A stretch of DNA of 64,000 nt. Source: Henckelia pumila. Its lineage: Eukaryota > Streptophyta > Magnoliopsida > Lamiales > Gesneriaceae. The notes beneath the pieces were generated by a model. That model was given only the letters and a program-made list of their open reading frames with translations. It was not told where the DNA came from and made no database searches. Where the stretch lies: contig NC_133123.1 in the NCBI RefSeq assembly GCF_033568475.1, positions 157,495,753 to 157,559,752 of the forward strand. Direction: 5' to 3'. Both the position numbers and the translations under genes were made by a program. Every line of letters begins with the position of its first letter. Within the stretch, counting starts at the first letter, position 1. This document shows, one piece after another, positions 13,053-28,000 of the stretch.

Positions 13053-16000
13053 GGATAAAATAATTCGTCCTGTAAGTTAACCTGTTTTTGTTTTTTACTT
13101 TTGGTCATGTGAATCGATAAAACTTGGTCTTATAAATCCAATAAGTTGGTTTTTATATTAGTTTCGTCGCTCTTGGTTTTTCTCTACAGGTATGCTGACG
13201 TGGTACCGACACCACATCAACAATACAACAGAAAAAGATTAGAAGTTTGGGGGAAAATGTTGATTTATTATTAGACTAAGCTCAAAAACATAACAACTTA
13301 ATTAATGGGCGAATTATGTAATTTTTTTTGTTATTTCTATGCATATGATCGTTAGCTTTTCTTTTAGGTTTGTTGAGTATTTAGAATTGTGTTTTAAGTG
13401 ATGAATGCATGCCTAAATTTGAGAATTTTTAATTTGCGCTTATATATATATATATATATAGTGATGGAAATATGTCACCCAATTAATTAGATTTATCACG
13501 GTGATGTTGACGTGGTCACATCAACATTTCAGTTTAAAAAAAATAGAATTGTTGGGAGAAAATGTTAACTTATTGAACTAATCTCGAACTTACGATTTAC
13601 ATAGGACTGAAAACAAAAACATGCTAATTTAATTAATGGCCGAATTCTTTAAATTTTCTTGTTATTTATATATAAGCAAATTATTTGCTCTATATCTTTT
13701 ATTAGGTTTTAGAATTATGTTTCTTAAAGGGATGAATGCATGAAATATATATATAAATCGTAGTTTGATAAGTAAGTTTGAGAATTTTTAATTTGTTTAT
13801 ATAGTGATGGAAATATATGCATGTGTCACCCAATTGGCCGAAACCGAAATAATAAACAAGGAAATTATGTATAAAACACAATCATTGATAACAATAATTA
13901 ATATTGGCAGACGTACGTTCCATTGATATTAGGCTCCTAATTAATTAATAATTTTTTAATTAATATATTTAAAATCAATTGTTATAATTAGATGCAAGAA
14001 AAGGGCCAACAAAAGGAATGTTTAAATTAGGTTTAATTAAGCCATGATAAACGTTGATTAAAGTTTTAAACAAAGTCACAAAAAGGCAAAGTTAAATTCC
14101 AGGGCAAATCCCGATGTAGACCCAAAGTGCATTGTCCGAAAGACTTTTCTTGGATGAATATATATCATCTAACATCATTAATCGAATATCTCCTCCTTTA
14201 GTGGCTGAATCCCTCTAGCAAGATCCAATTGAGGATGATATGGATCGACAGTGAAATTTGTAAAGTTTAAACATCTGGGAAAATTATATAAAAATCGCCT
14301 ACATGCTAGCTAGGGTCGCTACGGACTTTTGATTTAATTGGTCATATATATAAGTCATTAATATTTGGTCTTAATTCGAGTAATTGGTTGTTCATATTTT
14401 GCTCATTTTCACCCGAGTGATATACGTTGTATCAGACATGATAATAATCGATCGCTGGTCTCCCGAGAAAATAGATCAAGATCAAGAAGATAGAACTGAA
14501 GCAAGAAATGAGATACTCTTATTCAACAATATATAATAGAGTTTCCAAATTACAATATCGATGATGGATCAGTTATTTCTTTCTTGTGTATCGAGTAATG
14601 ATGTAATTTCGTGAGTTTATAAGTTACTTTTTATTAATTTTAACATTTAGTATGAGATAATTGTAACAACATATCGTATCCATTTCGATATTTATAAAAG
14701 GACCGAAAATATATGTTTTAATCAATTAAAAACCAAAATATATATAATCCGACTTACATTAAAATTGTGTTAATTTAATTTGATTGCTAGCTAGCTAGTA
14801 TATAGTTATGTCACATTCATAATTCAAATGAAGCTTTTGAGATATATGAATCAATAAGAACAAGAACTATCAATATTGAATTGTTGAGCTGTAAATTAAA
14901 TTGCTCTTTATTATTTTTTTTCCCCTAACAAAAGTAAAGTGCCAAAGGCTAAAGAAAATAATGAAATGATTAATGGAGGTGGGACAAGGGATAGCTTAGC
15001 TTTCATTCCCATTTATTTATTTATTTATATTATTATTATTATATTTATATAAATATTTAATTGACTTGGGGATTGGATCCCACAATGGCCTCCACTGTCT
15101 TTATGGATTGATTTATAAAAAGAGCACCTCACGTGGACTCTGAAACATGGTGTCTGTCCATCTCCTACTACAGTACTAAACAATAATAAGTGTGGAGCTG
15201 TGGATATAATTAAAGATGACATTTTTCTCTTTATTTTTCTTCATCTGAACTACGAGACATTAAACGATTACACACTTCATTTAAACTCTACGAATTATAA
15301 AAAAAATAGAGCTGTAAATTAGTACTTTATCCATAATTCAACATGCATACATCGATTTAACATCGTTATATCATACATCAGACATCAACCATCATCTCAT
15401 CATTGCGTGTTATCACGCGAGCTCAATATGTAACATGACATAACAACCGGACAAAAAATTTGATAAAATGAAGTCCATATCTCTATAGTACATGATAAAG
15501 ATATGTATATAATAAGTTAAGAAATATTATATATTTAGAGTTACTAATTAGATAACATTATTTTCTAGGAGGGACAATATTCTCATGTACATGTGTTATA
15601 TTTGTGAAAATACTATGCATATACAGATGATCAGAAAGGTGGCCAAGCTGCTTTTTTAAAGCTCCTCACTTCATTCAATTCAGGCGAATTAATGAATTTT
15701 TAACCATGTACATAAAAATAGTACAGACACCCCCCATCAAAAGTGAAATAGCATATTTTTATTCTCATGTAAGTTGTTTTTAACATCAATAAAAATGATA
15801 CATTCGCTTATATGGATTGATAACGCTACAAGAAAACGATTGTAGTTGATGTCTGAAATCTGAATTTATCGCGGTGTAAAATTTTTTCTTCTTGTGTTTT
15901 TTTAAAGAAATTTATCTTGTTGGTAGTATACAACAAGTAACAAAATGAGGAAGATGATTTTTGTTTTTTTTGCCTATTAACTTGTCCATTTTTTTTAATT

Positions 16001-16593
16001 TTGGCCAATTAACTTTTAAATTTTGGTTTTGGTACACTACTTTTAATTTTCGATTATTTTGGTCCAACTGATAATATGACAACTTGATATGTCATCATTT
16101 TCAGGTGACACTCATTATTTTCTGATGTCGCATCAATATTTTCCGATCTCACATTAGCTGTTGGACCTAAACAGTCGAAAAACTAACTAAAATTAGTGTA
16201 TCAAAAAAATAAACAAGTTAATGGACTAAAAAAACTATTTTCTCAATAAATTGCAAGTAGTCATTCCATATACTTCTATTTATTGTGTATTAATGTCATA
16301 ATATATATAGCTTGCATGAATTTAATTTGATTGATTTTTTTCGTTTGATTGATTTTTTTTTTCAATTTTCAAAATGCCCCTAATAGTAGTTATTATTTAA
16401 TCACTTTCTATTTCAAACTTTATTTTATTTAAATTTTATATATTATGATAACTATTAATTATTTGTCAAGGATAGAAAAAAAAAATTGTGCAACTATTGC
16501 TTAGCATTATTAAATTACTATGGGAGATAGACGGAAGCAAGACCTTTTAAGAAGTGGGGTTTACTTGTTTTTGTATATTTCTCTATTGTGATC
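13053..16593. other. Gene-free stretch between dioxygenase and TCP genes
   Basis: No gene is supported. It includes a tandem duplication at about 13190-13835, listed separately. Near 15827 there is 'cgctacaagaaaac', which resembles a CACTA-transposon end ('cactacaagaaa'), but I find no matching partner. The last few hundred bases must hold the promoter and leader of the TCP gene. The translation frames at 15025-15222 and 15826-16008 look random. Confidence 0.5.
13190..13835 (+). repeat. Tandem duplication, about 320-bp unit, two copies
   Basis: Two successive diverged copies share the same order of phrases: 'tgacgtggt...cacatcaaca', 'gaaaatgtt', 'cttaattaatgg(g/c)cgaatt', 'gatgaatgcatg', 'tttgagaatttttaattt', 'tatagtgatggaaatat' and 'gtcacccaatt'. 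Copy 1 is about 13190-13495 and copy 2 about 13500-13835. It lies just downstream of the dioxygenase stop codon. No coding function is seen. Confidence 0.6.
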
Positions 16594-17757
16594 ATGGAAG
16601 AAAAAGATGATCACCTCCACCGCCGCAGCCACCACCACCACGGCTGTCCCCCGAACTTCCCCTTCCAATTACTCGAAAAGAAGGACGAAGATGATTCCGC
16701 CAGATGCTCCACCAGCTCCGCCGCCTACCCTTCTCTCGCCATCTCCAGCACCGCCATCGTATCAAACCCTAACTCCCTCTCTCGGTCAACCTCCGCCAAC
16801 TCCACCCTCCAAATCCTCTCCACCAACTCGGACACGGCCAAGAAGCCGCCCCCGAAACGGACATCGACCAAAGATCGCCACACGAAGGTCGATGGCCGGG
16901 GGCGGCGCATCCGCATGCCCGTCTTGTGTGCCGCTAGGGTTTTCCAGCTCACTCGCGAGCTCGGCCACAAGTCCGACGGAGAGACGATCGAGTGGCTGCT
17001 ACAGCAGGCGGAGCCTTCCGTCATCGCCGCCACGGGGACGGGGACGATCCCGGCCAACTTCACTTCACTCAACATATCTCTACGAAGCTCCGGCTCGAGC
17101 ATTTCGGTACCATCTCAACTGAGATCAAGTTACTACAATTCGAATTATGCTATGCAGCAGCGCCGCGGGGGGATTTTTCCGGGTATTGGGTTGTCGTCGG
17201 AGAGTTCTTCGGCGTCGCTTTTGAATTTCCCGGTGGGAAACTTAAACCCTAGTTTCCTCCAGGCGAAGCAAGAAATGCGGGAGGAGTTGATGGAGACGGA
17301 GGAGAGTATTCTCTTGAGGAAACGCAGGGCGGAGCAGGAGCTGCAGCACCACCAAGCCGGAAGCTACTTGCTGCAGCCGAACACGACGGCGGTTCCGGCG
17401 AGCCACGCCTCGGTTCCGGCCAACTTTTGGATGCTGGCCAATTCCAACAACAGCCAAGTCATGGGAAGTACTGATCCAATATGGACATTTCCATCGGTTA
17501 ATCTCAGCAACAATGCCTCCGCCGCCGCCGCCGCAGCTTTGTATAGAGGAACAATGTCTAATGGGTTGCATTTCATGAACTTCCCTGCCTCCATCGCCCT
17601 CTTGCCGGGTCAACAAATAGGCGGCGGCGGCGGCGGATTGGGATCAGAAGGGCAATCTGGGATTCTTGCTGGACTGAACCACTATCGAATTGGCGGCGGC
17701 GGAGTGCCGGAATCTCAGGGGAGTGAGTCCAACGGAGGCGGTGATCATACACCATGA
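16594..17757 (+). CDS. Class I TCP transcription factor, TCP14/15-like
   Basis: A single-exon gene of 387 residues; I place the start at the ATG 16594 ('[11 protein letters not shown]'). The TCP basic helix-loop-helix domain covers about residues 88-146. The basic region is '[20 protein letters not shown]', the helices '[20 protein letters not shown]' and '[20 protein letters not shown]'. The four-residue shorter basic region and 'GTGTIPA' mark class I (PCF). After it comes '[12 protein letters not shown]', and the C-terminal half has 'IWTFPS', an Ala run, '[18 protein letters not shown]' and Gly-rich tracts, as in TCP14-type proteins. These nuclear factors bind GTGGG-type sites and promote cell proliferation, internode growth and germination, and interact with many immune regulators. 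The gene is GC-rich against AT-rich flanks, normal for TCP genes. Subclade assignment is from recalled family features and is less sure than the class. Confidence 0.93.
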   Translation: MEEKDDHLHRRSHHHHGCPPNFPFQLLEKKDEDDSARCSTSSAAYPSLAISSTAIVSNPNSLSRSTSANSTLQILSTNSDTAKKPPPKRTSTKDRHTKVDGRGRRIRMPVLCAARVFQLTRELGHKSDGETIEWLLQQAEPSVIAATGTGTIPANFTSLNISLRSSGSSISVPSQLRSSYYNSNYAMQQRRGGIFPGIGLSSESSSASLLNFPVGNLNPSFLQAKQEMREELMETEESILLRKRRAEQELQHHQAGSYLLQPNTTAVPASHASVPANFWMLANSNNSQVMGSTDPIWTFPSVNLSNNASAAAAAALYRGTMSNGLHFMNFPASIALLPGQQIGGGGGGLGSEGQSGILAGLNHYRIGGGGVPESQGSESNGGGDHTP

Positions 17758-20700
17758 ACAAGATCCATAATCCATTTGTTTGCTTTGATGTGCAAAACAA
17801 GCGAGGTTTGATTAATTAAAGTGTTTTAAAATAATATTTCCTTTTTTTTTCCTCTCTAAATTTCAACACTATTTTTTTCCTCTTTCCTTTTGTTTTTTCT
17901 CCTTTTTTTTTTTTCTCTTTTTTTATCTTTTTTAATGTGATTTTTTTTTTAAATTTCTCCAAGTGTGATTAATATTTTGAAATCAAATTGGACTTATTGG
18001 CCAATTTTTCAATAGTCCATTTTATGTTTCTCTTCGGAAAATTGGTAACAAAAATATGGTATGCATATCAATTTGGTTTGTTATCGAGTTCTAATTTTTT
18101 TTTTATTTTTTAATCATCAAGAGTTGATAAATGTAATTGTATAAGTTGTTTTCATGATATTCCAATATTTATAAGAATTTTCATCGACTCTTTATTTCAT
18201 TGTAGTTTCAAATATCACTTTTGGAGTACTTTGATATAAAATCGAACTTCTTGAATTGCATGTTAATAGATAATTGGGTCAACTTATTAATTATAGATTT
18301 AATTATATTACATTGCTTCTCAAACATGAATTGCCAAGCATATTATATGCAAAATAAAAAAAATTACAATGGGAAAGTGGCCTAAAATATTGTGTAATTT
18401 ATTGAGATGATCTAGCATAAATAATCCAAAACAATCATATATATATATATATAAACGAAAATTGTTGTTTTGATAATATATGTTTTGTTTCTTTATGATT
18501 TTGGTATTTTAAGTAATCAAATTTCAATTTTAATCTCATATCTTTCAGTTTTTGTCTGTTAGTATTTTTTTATCGAAAGTGATAGTATGTCATTAGACAC
18601 ATTGACATCACATTAGAAATTTCAGAAACGAATATTGCAATATGCACTTTGATAATATAATGAACCAAACTCACAATAAAACGATTGTATACGATTGTAA
18701 ATGAATTTTTTTCAAAAAATATATAATTGTCGAATACATGGGTTTTTTTTTTAGATAAAAATGCATGGTTATTTGATATAAAACTTGTGTGCACTCCACT
18801 TGTCAAGTAAACTTTTTGGTTGACCAATTGGTCAATGAGAGTAACAATTATGAGCGGAATCAAAAATAGTGACGCTTGCAGCTAAATTTTCAATTATTTT
18901 GGAAGCATAAAATATAAAATTTTATCGTATTTCTTTCTGTGGTATGAAAATCTCACATTTTACACCTTCTATTACATTAGTATCATTAAATAATATATCT
19001 AAAGAAAACGATTTAAAGGGATGGGCCAAGCGATTGTATAATGGGGGCCCATATTCTATCTTTGGCTCGGGTGGTGAGGCCCACATGCTTGTAGTTGGCT
19101 TTTAACCATTCCAGTATAAAATGTCGGTATATGTAGTTTTCACACGTACGGCTCCTCATGCCTAGGTTAAATAATTTATTAGTATACTATGTTTTCCATG
19201 CAATAAATATAGAATATTTAGGTTTCATCATTTTTTAAATTTTTTAAAATAAAATACACCTTAAATCCATAAAATCTATCAGTAAAAAAAAATAAACAAA
19301 ATCAAGACTATTCAAATACAAATGTATTTAAAGGACAACCTCGAAGTGATCACAAGTTTAAATCTCGGTGAATGGTGACAAAAAAAACTTAATTAAAGGT
19401 ACCGTACAAAATGTGTATAAACTACGACTGTATCTGAATTTACTCGAGAGACAAACCAAAGGAAACACTATATATATATACCTCCAACGTTACTCGGCAA
19501 AAAAGGCCGAATAAGTAGGTAAAAAAGAATAGTAGAATAGGAAGTAGCCATGAGAAGTGAAATAAAAAATGTCTCCCAAAAGTAGATCCAAAAAATGCAG
19601 TTCTACAGTGCAAATTCTAGTCCTAAGATAAGATATTAAAATCAAAACCGGCGCAACAAAAACCTTAATGATCCTTTTTTATGCTATAATTAGTATCCCG
19701 AATACGTGTACATAATTTAATATGGAAAATGCGATTTTGTGATATAATGAGAGTTATAAATTGGGTTATAAATTAGTTATCCCTACATTTATTTGGAATA
19801 AAAAATATTTCAAAAGTATATCATAATTTCAAATACATTTTATAACCAATATGTAACTTCATTTGTATATGTAGTATAACCCTATTTAATTTATATCATT
19901 CAAATTACTTGATCTATCTAAAAATTCAGCTCGATCTTATATTTGTATTATTTAATAAATAAAATATATTTAAAATAATCTTAATTTATGGCTGAGTATT
20001 TTTCTTTGCTGCTTACATTTTAAGAATAAACTTTGATCGAATTATATTGAATCTAACCCCTTAATTTTTTTTTTTTTTTACGTTCAATCTAAACCAAATT
20101 TATTCAAACACTTACGTTTCCGATTTTTTTTAATGAAAGAGAACCATCGATCGATTGTAGAATTGTTACTGTGTCTAGCTAAGTTGTAGAATAAAGTTAT
20201 TTTTTTTTAAAAAAAACCCTAAATCTTATATTTTTGTGTGTTTTTTTTAATAGATTTTGTTCGTAGTACACTTAAAAAAAATATAAAAATCTTAAAAATT
20301 TTATTTTTCGCACCAAATAGACGAACAATACGTACCTTAGGATAATACTACTCTCTTTCTTTTGTTCAAAAGTGGTAAAATTTTATCATAAACAATTTCA
20401 CATAAATATAAATGATATGGCTCCACACATATATATGTTTCCCCAAATAAATAAGGGATTTATAAATTCTATATATTTATTTAATAATTTTTTTGCCACG
20501 TAGCATAATTCATTCTAAACTTGATTTGATTATAAACTTTTCTAGATTAGGATTTAGGCATACTAGCTGGCGCCATGAAATGGGTGGTGTGTTTTGCTGG
20601 GCCCACCACTGACTACTTTGGGTTACGTGGGCCCATCTATCAATGGGCTTACTGTATTTTATACAAACTTTTAAAAATAATAAAAAATACTGTGGGAAAA

Positions 20701-23700
20701 GACTAGAATAATTCCCCCACTATTACTCGAGTAGACTGTAGACATGGTAGGTTCATGTCTGCGCAAAGAAACTGGAGATTTTATTTTTAAAAAATTAAAT
20801 TGATTTGAAAACATACCAAAAAAATTGGAATTAAATATTTTTTTAGTTTTATTGCAGTATGGAGTATTTATTTTATTAGACTATATATTTCATGTGTTGT
20901 CCGTAGTTAATTTAGTTGATAATAAAAAAGTTAATGGGTTCGTGATCATGTTGTATATATGATATATATATATATATATCATATATATTCAATTGTTTGA
21001 TGATTTATAAGGTATTTGTATGGTTAAGTTAACAAATGGTGAGACATGCATTTGTTTCATGATGAGCAAATTGTAGTTAAAATAATGCTAACAATATTTA
21101 GCATATATATATATATATATATATTATCACTTTTCGAAGTCATATATAATAAAAAAAAATATCGGTTTTAATGATAATTTAGCATAGGGCAACGTTTCTA
21201 TATATAATGAAATACAGTAATACACGGACAAGAATTAGCTTATTAGAGACGGTCACCAACACTTATGCAGAGAAAATGCTAAGTGTACGAGAGTCACGTC
21301 TTGAACCTTTGCAGTTTACAGTCGGTCACATCTAGATTTCTCATTGCATGTTGCTCGAGTGATGAAGATGATGTGTTTCGCAAGAGATTAGGGTGAATAT
21401 TGTCTTAATTGTCTCACAATATAGTTGGAGAAAAAAAATTTAAAATAAATTATAATATAAATGGTTGTAATTAATATTTATAACAATTTGAGTTAATTAT
21501 AATACGAATTGTATGAGCTCATTGTTCGGCCACGCTTGTCCGAATCCGAGCACTAGGCCAAACACCCTTGGACTCATACATTATTTTCATGATTTCTACT
21601 ATTCACGCATTAATTAATAGGTGTGACACCATCATAATATCGATGAATTATTTTGTCATATGATCGTACACGTATTGCACATGGCCATTTCATGAGATTT
21701 TTAAGCTGACAATTTAGATCCTAAATTGTCTTATCTTTGGAAGGTAAACTAACCAATCGGCATCGAATTTCGAGGCATAATTGCTCCCCTAAGTACTTAC
21801 CAAAGTACTATCTTTTTGCTAATTTCGGGGGTTATAAAAAAAAGTCCTTAAACCCAATTTATTACATCATGCTAATGATTTTGATTATTGCTTTATTACG
21901 TAGGCCCCCAATTGTGATTTAGTGACTTTGATGTCTCTCCCACTCTCCATTTGGCTCTATTATTTCCTGATGTGAAATTGTGGAAACAAACTACATAAGC
22001 CAAATTCAATTGAAAAATATCCAAGATTTGATTAAATGATTATGAATATAATATTCGATTCTCTATTGAAGTTAATATGGTCCATAAAAAGAGGATCGGA
22101 GGAATAATAATGATGGCCTCTTTAATTTAAAAAAAAAATGAAATTTCATATAAAAATCTTTACATATTTATTTTATCTTATGTCATCTATAATTTCAGAG
22201 CATCAATTCTATGTCTATTTTTATTAGGGCTGATTAAATTTAATAAAAATCCATCTAAATCAACCAAATTAAATAGCACCACACCGCTATGTTCAATTTT
22301 TTTTTTTTTTTTTTTATCAAAACCACGATTGAAAAAAAAATAGAAAACTGCACCGCATAATATGGTGTGATGACAATTTTAGTGAAAAATCACACCAATT
22401 GCACCGCATAAATAAATACTTTTAAAATTATTTATGATATATTAATATGATCATGAATATCGTTTATATAATTTATTTTAAATTCAATAGAGTGATTCAA
22501 ATTAAATATTACTATGTCTATATGATCTAATTGTAATATCATAATAATTATAGAAATTCGAAATTTATGTACATAAAAAGACTATATAATATATCATATG
22601 AATTAAAAATTAACTTTATTTCATCCGACATGTTATCTCAAGTTAAATCATGCACATTTAGGGAAGTTGTAAACAAAAAAATCCTTTTTACTTTGTAAAA
22701 TCTTTTTATAGGTTTAAAATAAATATTTAATCTATATTAACTACTATATAAAATCATAAAACCAAACTTCATTGTATTCCCTCACCCACCGGTCATCTCT
22801 TAACTCCGTCAGTTAATTTTATTCCCTTATCTCAATTTTTTTCTTAATTCTCAACCTTAATTTAGTCAATATTCTGTTGGAAAATTTCTCAAGACTTCAA
22901 GTTTATTGAAAAAGAGGTAATTCAATGTATTAATTAATATTCTAAATACGACTTCTTAAAATTTGTTTCTCTGCAATTTTCTTTTTTAAAACACTTTTAT
23001 TTTGTCTTTCTTATATTTTTCTTCTTTAGTCTTGCATGTTGAAAAAATATGAGGAGATTTTTATACATTTTTTGGAGAATTTCTTTCTTTCTTTTGCACG
23101 TCTATACCTCAAAAATAATTTTCAATAGAGCATTCAATTTGAATTATGAGATTTTATGATTAAAAACTTGACTATTGTCATTTATTTTTTTTTAAAGATT
23201 TAGAATTTTCGATTGTATTTTTTTTATTTGAAAACAATCTTTATGATTTCATGTCGAAGTGAAAAAAAAAATTTAATCATTAAATATTTTTATACCAAAT
23301 TATATTTTTTGGTGTTATTGTATTCATAACGTATTTTTGTCTACTTGATCATTCTTTTTTATTAAAAAACCGCTAAATCGCCCGAAATCGTCTCAAACCG
23401 CATATCAACATTTACATGAAAAACCGCAATTAGAAACTATCTTTGAAACCGAACAATGCATAGCAATTTGTTTTGAATTTTATGAAAATACCGTCCAAAT
23501 CGCACCGTTATCATCGACAATATTTTCTATTTAAAAAAATTAGACTACATATAAAATTTGAGATGATTCTCGTATCGAAAGCCCGAGTGGTTAGTTTTTC
23601 AGCTGTGACGAGAAAAATGTTTTGATTGTGTAATAATTATTTTTTGTTCCTACGTACCATAACAAACTAATGGTCAGGGTATTGTTAAGACTTAACAATA

Positions 23701-25044
23701 TTGTATTTGGAATGAATTGTTTAAATAAAAAATCACTTAATAAATTCATATATAGTAGTTAATTTTTTATTAAATAGGGTAAAACGTCATAATCCGTATA
23801 TAAAATTTTTATAAAATCATCTTACAGGTAAATTTTATGATATAGATTTCCTATTCGATCAAACCATGAAAAGTCATTATTTTTTATAATAAAATTATTA
23901 ATTTTTATTTTATATATAAAATAAATCGATTATTTTACAAATATAAATATATAAAATCGTTTAACTGATATCCTTTTTAATAAAACTAATTTGTTAATTT
24001 TAAAAATGTTTGTCACATAATGAGCACAATCATGGAATGGTACGTACGCACTGAGCTTGACACAAAATGCTCAATAAATAAGTCCACACTTCACCATCTC
24101 TCCTATAATTTATTCTCATCATCCAACTTTGTACGGACCCCACTACCCAAGTCTCCATTTTTTTGGGGTGAGATAATAATAGTAAAATGATATAAAAATA
24201 GTAAAACCGAAACATATGGATAGCAATAGAAGAATACACACTCTAATTATTGTGGAATTCAAACCAAATGTTCGAAGAAATAAAGATGTGAAAACCATAA
24301 TTATATTATCTTTCGCTACTAAATAATGTCATATTTGTGTGAGAATACTTGAGATGTAAAACAAATTATCATGCTATAATGGTTTGTCACAAGGGTGCAT
24401 ACGAAGTCAAGCTATTCGTAACCTTGATGTGATTGAGTTCGAGTAACTAGACTATTCACTAAAGTACAACTCGAGATTTAATTGATTTTACTCGATTAAT
24501 TGTATATTAAATTTTTTTGGAAGATTTTGTCCATATAAAAATACAATGTTTAAACCGTGAAATTATGTTACAAATATTTTCGAGCACGAGATCGAATAAC
24601 TAGTTATTTTCATGAGTCGATCTCGAGCCTAAAAAAAACATATCAAACTATATATTCTTTAATATAAATATGTTTATTTATTTAATCAGATATTTGGTTC
24701 GAAAATGAATATAATACTACCAAATCTTTTTTCATCCCCAAACTCAAAAATCCCCATATGGGCGTCCAAAAAACCCATCGATAACCTGCTCATTTAGGAA
24801 GAAAAAATGCAAGCCCGGTCCACCTAAACTTTTAAACCCGGTTCAAGAACCCGGTCCATATTGACACGTTGTGACCGGAAATGGTTCCCATAGGCCATAG
24901 CTCGACTGATCGAAGCTTCTTCGAGGTGCGAATCAGTTCATAGAGAAAAACTGGAACTTTCACTCCTTCAGAAGTAAAAATTGATCCTAGTTCCACAATT
25001 AACGTAAATTAGATGTGGGCATTTGGTGATAATCCTTGAATTCG
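17758..25044. other. 7-kb gene desert
   Basis: I find no coding region on either strand; the few short frames are low-complexity. The stretch has TA microsatellites (about 18438-18455, 20956-20980, 21100-21124), poly-T tracts, and a possible old element at about 22225-23510 whose two ends share inverted 'accgc...cgcaccg' motifs ('caccacaccgc' near 22277, 'aaatcgcaccgttatc' near 23500). The last 150 bases should be the leader of the next gene. Confidence 0.5.
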
Positions 25045-28000
25045 ATGATGAGCAGAGGGGTAATTAATCACTGTTGTTCTTGCTCACCAAAGATTACTGT
25101 AATTTGGTTGATTTCCGCGTTTACTTTCTACGTTTTCTTCCAAATGGCGCTACGCAATTCTTCATCTCATGATGACAGTAATCCTGATCGGCCCGCCATT
25201 TCAGGTAATATAAGTTTCTTGATTCGATCGAAGTTCAAATTTTGTAGCTCCATGAATATTGCCTGAATCTTGATGTGGATTACGGTTGGGTTAACTTTGT
25301 TGTCTTATAGATCAGGTGTTGGAAGGGTAGGATTTTAGATGTTTCCATTATTGTCTTCAAAGGGTCAGTGTGAAGAAGGTGATTTTTGTGGTGATAGAGT
25401 ATTTTTATTAAGTAGTTTGTTTGATTACTAACTTATTTTGGGCAGCAGTTGAAGTCTTGAAATTTTGATATGGTGAAGTTTCATCTGATTTCAGTTTAGT
25501 TGAAGTAAACTTCAAACTTCGAACAGGGTTTATGTAATCTAATGCAGCACTTTTATGGGTAAAAGTTGCTTTTGTTGATGGTTAGTAATAGTTATCGAGT
25601 GTGCACTGATCGTTTGGAACTTCTTACGTGCTGAATTGTTTATTATGGATTGTTGTTTTATGTCAATAGATCACTTGTGTTGGCAGGATGATAATCGATA
25701 ATGCATTGAGTATTTGGATCGTCATATGTGCTGAATTGTTTATTATTGTTCATTGTTTTATGTCAATGGATCAATCTTGTGAACTAGTTGATGTCCTGGT
25801 CTTCCGTATGTCTCATATGATAGATAACTTAGTGAACAATGAACTTAAAAATAAATTGTTAGAAGAGCCTCTTTGATCTGCAGCACCTTCTTCAATTTCA
25901 AATGCTGAGCAGAGATCCATACTATATGCAAAGATGGCGAAAGATCTGGATGAGAATGGAGCCGTTTTTCTTCGACAAGGAGAAACTTCTCAGTCTTTGT
26001 CACTAACAGATCTTTTTACATTGAAGGATGGAAATGTGACACCTGTTCTTAAGGTAAATATGGAATACTAACCAGAAGGCATTTTTTGTATAGTTATTTA
26101 GAACCCTGAAACTTAAGTGTATGATATGAACTGAACTAGCTCCCGAATCTTTCAACTAGAGCTTGAGCTCAAACTTTCACATGATTGTTTCTTTATTATT
26201 ATTGTTATTGTTATTTTGTTATTTTTATATCGATATTATATAGACCATATAATGCATATTGATGGAAAAACTACGACACCCAAAAGTTAAGAAATTAATT
26301 TTAATATGTAATTGCCTTTTAAAACTAAAAAATCATTGCATCATTCTCTGTATGGTAGAATTAAGTATGTCCTTGCATGTATCGATGATGAATTAGATCT
26401 GATATATAATTAGCTCAATGATCGATTCAACTTGACTTGAAAATTCATGCGCCTAAATATGAGCCTTAAAACTTTAAAGCCTCTCAACTCATTAATTCAA
26501 TTCGAATAACCGATAGTTTTCTTTTGTGTAGGCTGCAAACCCTCCAGTGCGAGCGAATGTTCTGCATCTAAGTCCTGAGTGCTCTATTCCAATATCGTGA
26601 GTGAATTATATATTTGTATTATAGTTATATTTGGTAATTATCTTTAAAGTATACTAGATATACAATCAAAACCATATGTTGGCAGTGGATATTCAATCAA
26701 AACCATTCATGGACAGTGGACCAGGTCTCCTCCCTGATATGACATAATATGTAAATATGTTACTTGAACATGGGAAGACCAATTATCGAATCAAGGTGCC
26801 AGTTGGCATTGACATGCATATGCCAATTGCCTTGAGCAAAGAGACTGTTTTTTGATGCTATGGAGTCACCTCGAAAATCTCCCTGTCATTTGTACCAAAA
26901 GAAATTAGCTTACCAGTACTTATGTTTGAACCTACTGCAAACAAGATACATGTTGAGCATCTAGTGTAAGACTTGAATATTTCAGATCCCAATACTAAAA
27001 CCTTGGCCCTCGTTGGAAAATTAAAAATTCTAAATTTAGTCAATGCATGAATAAGTATTTATCCAGGACTCTAATGCTTTGATAGCAATGACTTCTGTCA
27101 TGCATTTGACTGATATGTGGAGTGTAGTTTTTTTTATTATTTTTATTTTTTTTCTTCTCTTCTTTTTTTTGGGAATATATGTGAATTATCATTTTTTATT
27201 TCCTTTTCTCATCATATAATGCTTGATTATCCTGCAGGGAAGCGGTGAAGAATATATTCTTATCGTACTTTGGCAAAGGTGAGACATATCAGTCATACAA
27301 TTTGACATGAAAATTTTCATTTTATGCTTTTTTTTGGACACGTAGGACTAAACCAGCACTCTGTAGCCACTTTTGGCACAATACTTTAAGGATATTACTT
27401 TTCGTGATATTAATACGGATCTTGGTTAGCAATTTGGTTTCAGAACTCTAGTATGTACCACTTTAGTATGTTTCATGCCTCACATCACATATCTCCGGTG
27501 CCTGCCACAGAATCCGAGGTAATTATGATGGTTGCCTCTGTCCTTTTATTTCCTTTCTTTCACAATTGTAAAATTTCTTCAGATGCAATGACTATCATTT
27601 GATTTCCAGATTGAAGGCGAAGCAAATTCCATAAAAATTGTTGCAGAGACTATATGCCCCTTAAATATTTTCCTGGATCGTGTGGTTTTGACCTCTACAG
27701 GCGTACTACTAGGTTGTTGGCAGGTTGCCTTATTAATCTCTTTCTCAAATCTCACCATCCACGCCCCAACCCCAACACTGTTCTTGCTAATAGTCTGAAG
27801 CACATGCTATCATGCTCAGATGGTCACTGGAACCGATCCTGCGAGCATTCGTGCAAAACTAAAAACTGCTCTACCACGCGCTCCAGAGAAGCAGCTTGTA
27901 AGAACCAAATAACCTCATGTAAATGAAGAGTTTTTGTCTTACTATCCATGAGTCTTGAACACTTGAAGCAATCTGATGCTAGAATAATTAGAATTGGAAA

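Noticed and set aside
17242-17800. Long minus-strand frames opposite the TCP gene
   Set aside because: They are the antisense shadow of a GC-rich coding sequence with repeats; translations are Arg/Gly-rich without a domain.
23575-23610. 'gcccgagtggttag', like the A box of a tRNA-Ser or tRNA-derived SINE
   Set aside because: No B box ('ggttcgaatcc') at the right distance and no cloverleaf; chance or a very decayed SINE.
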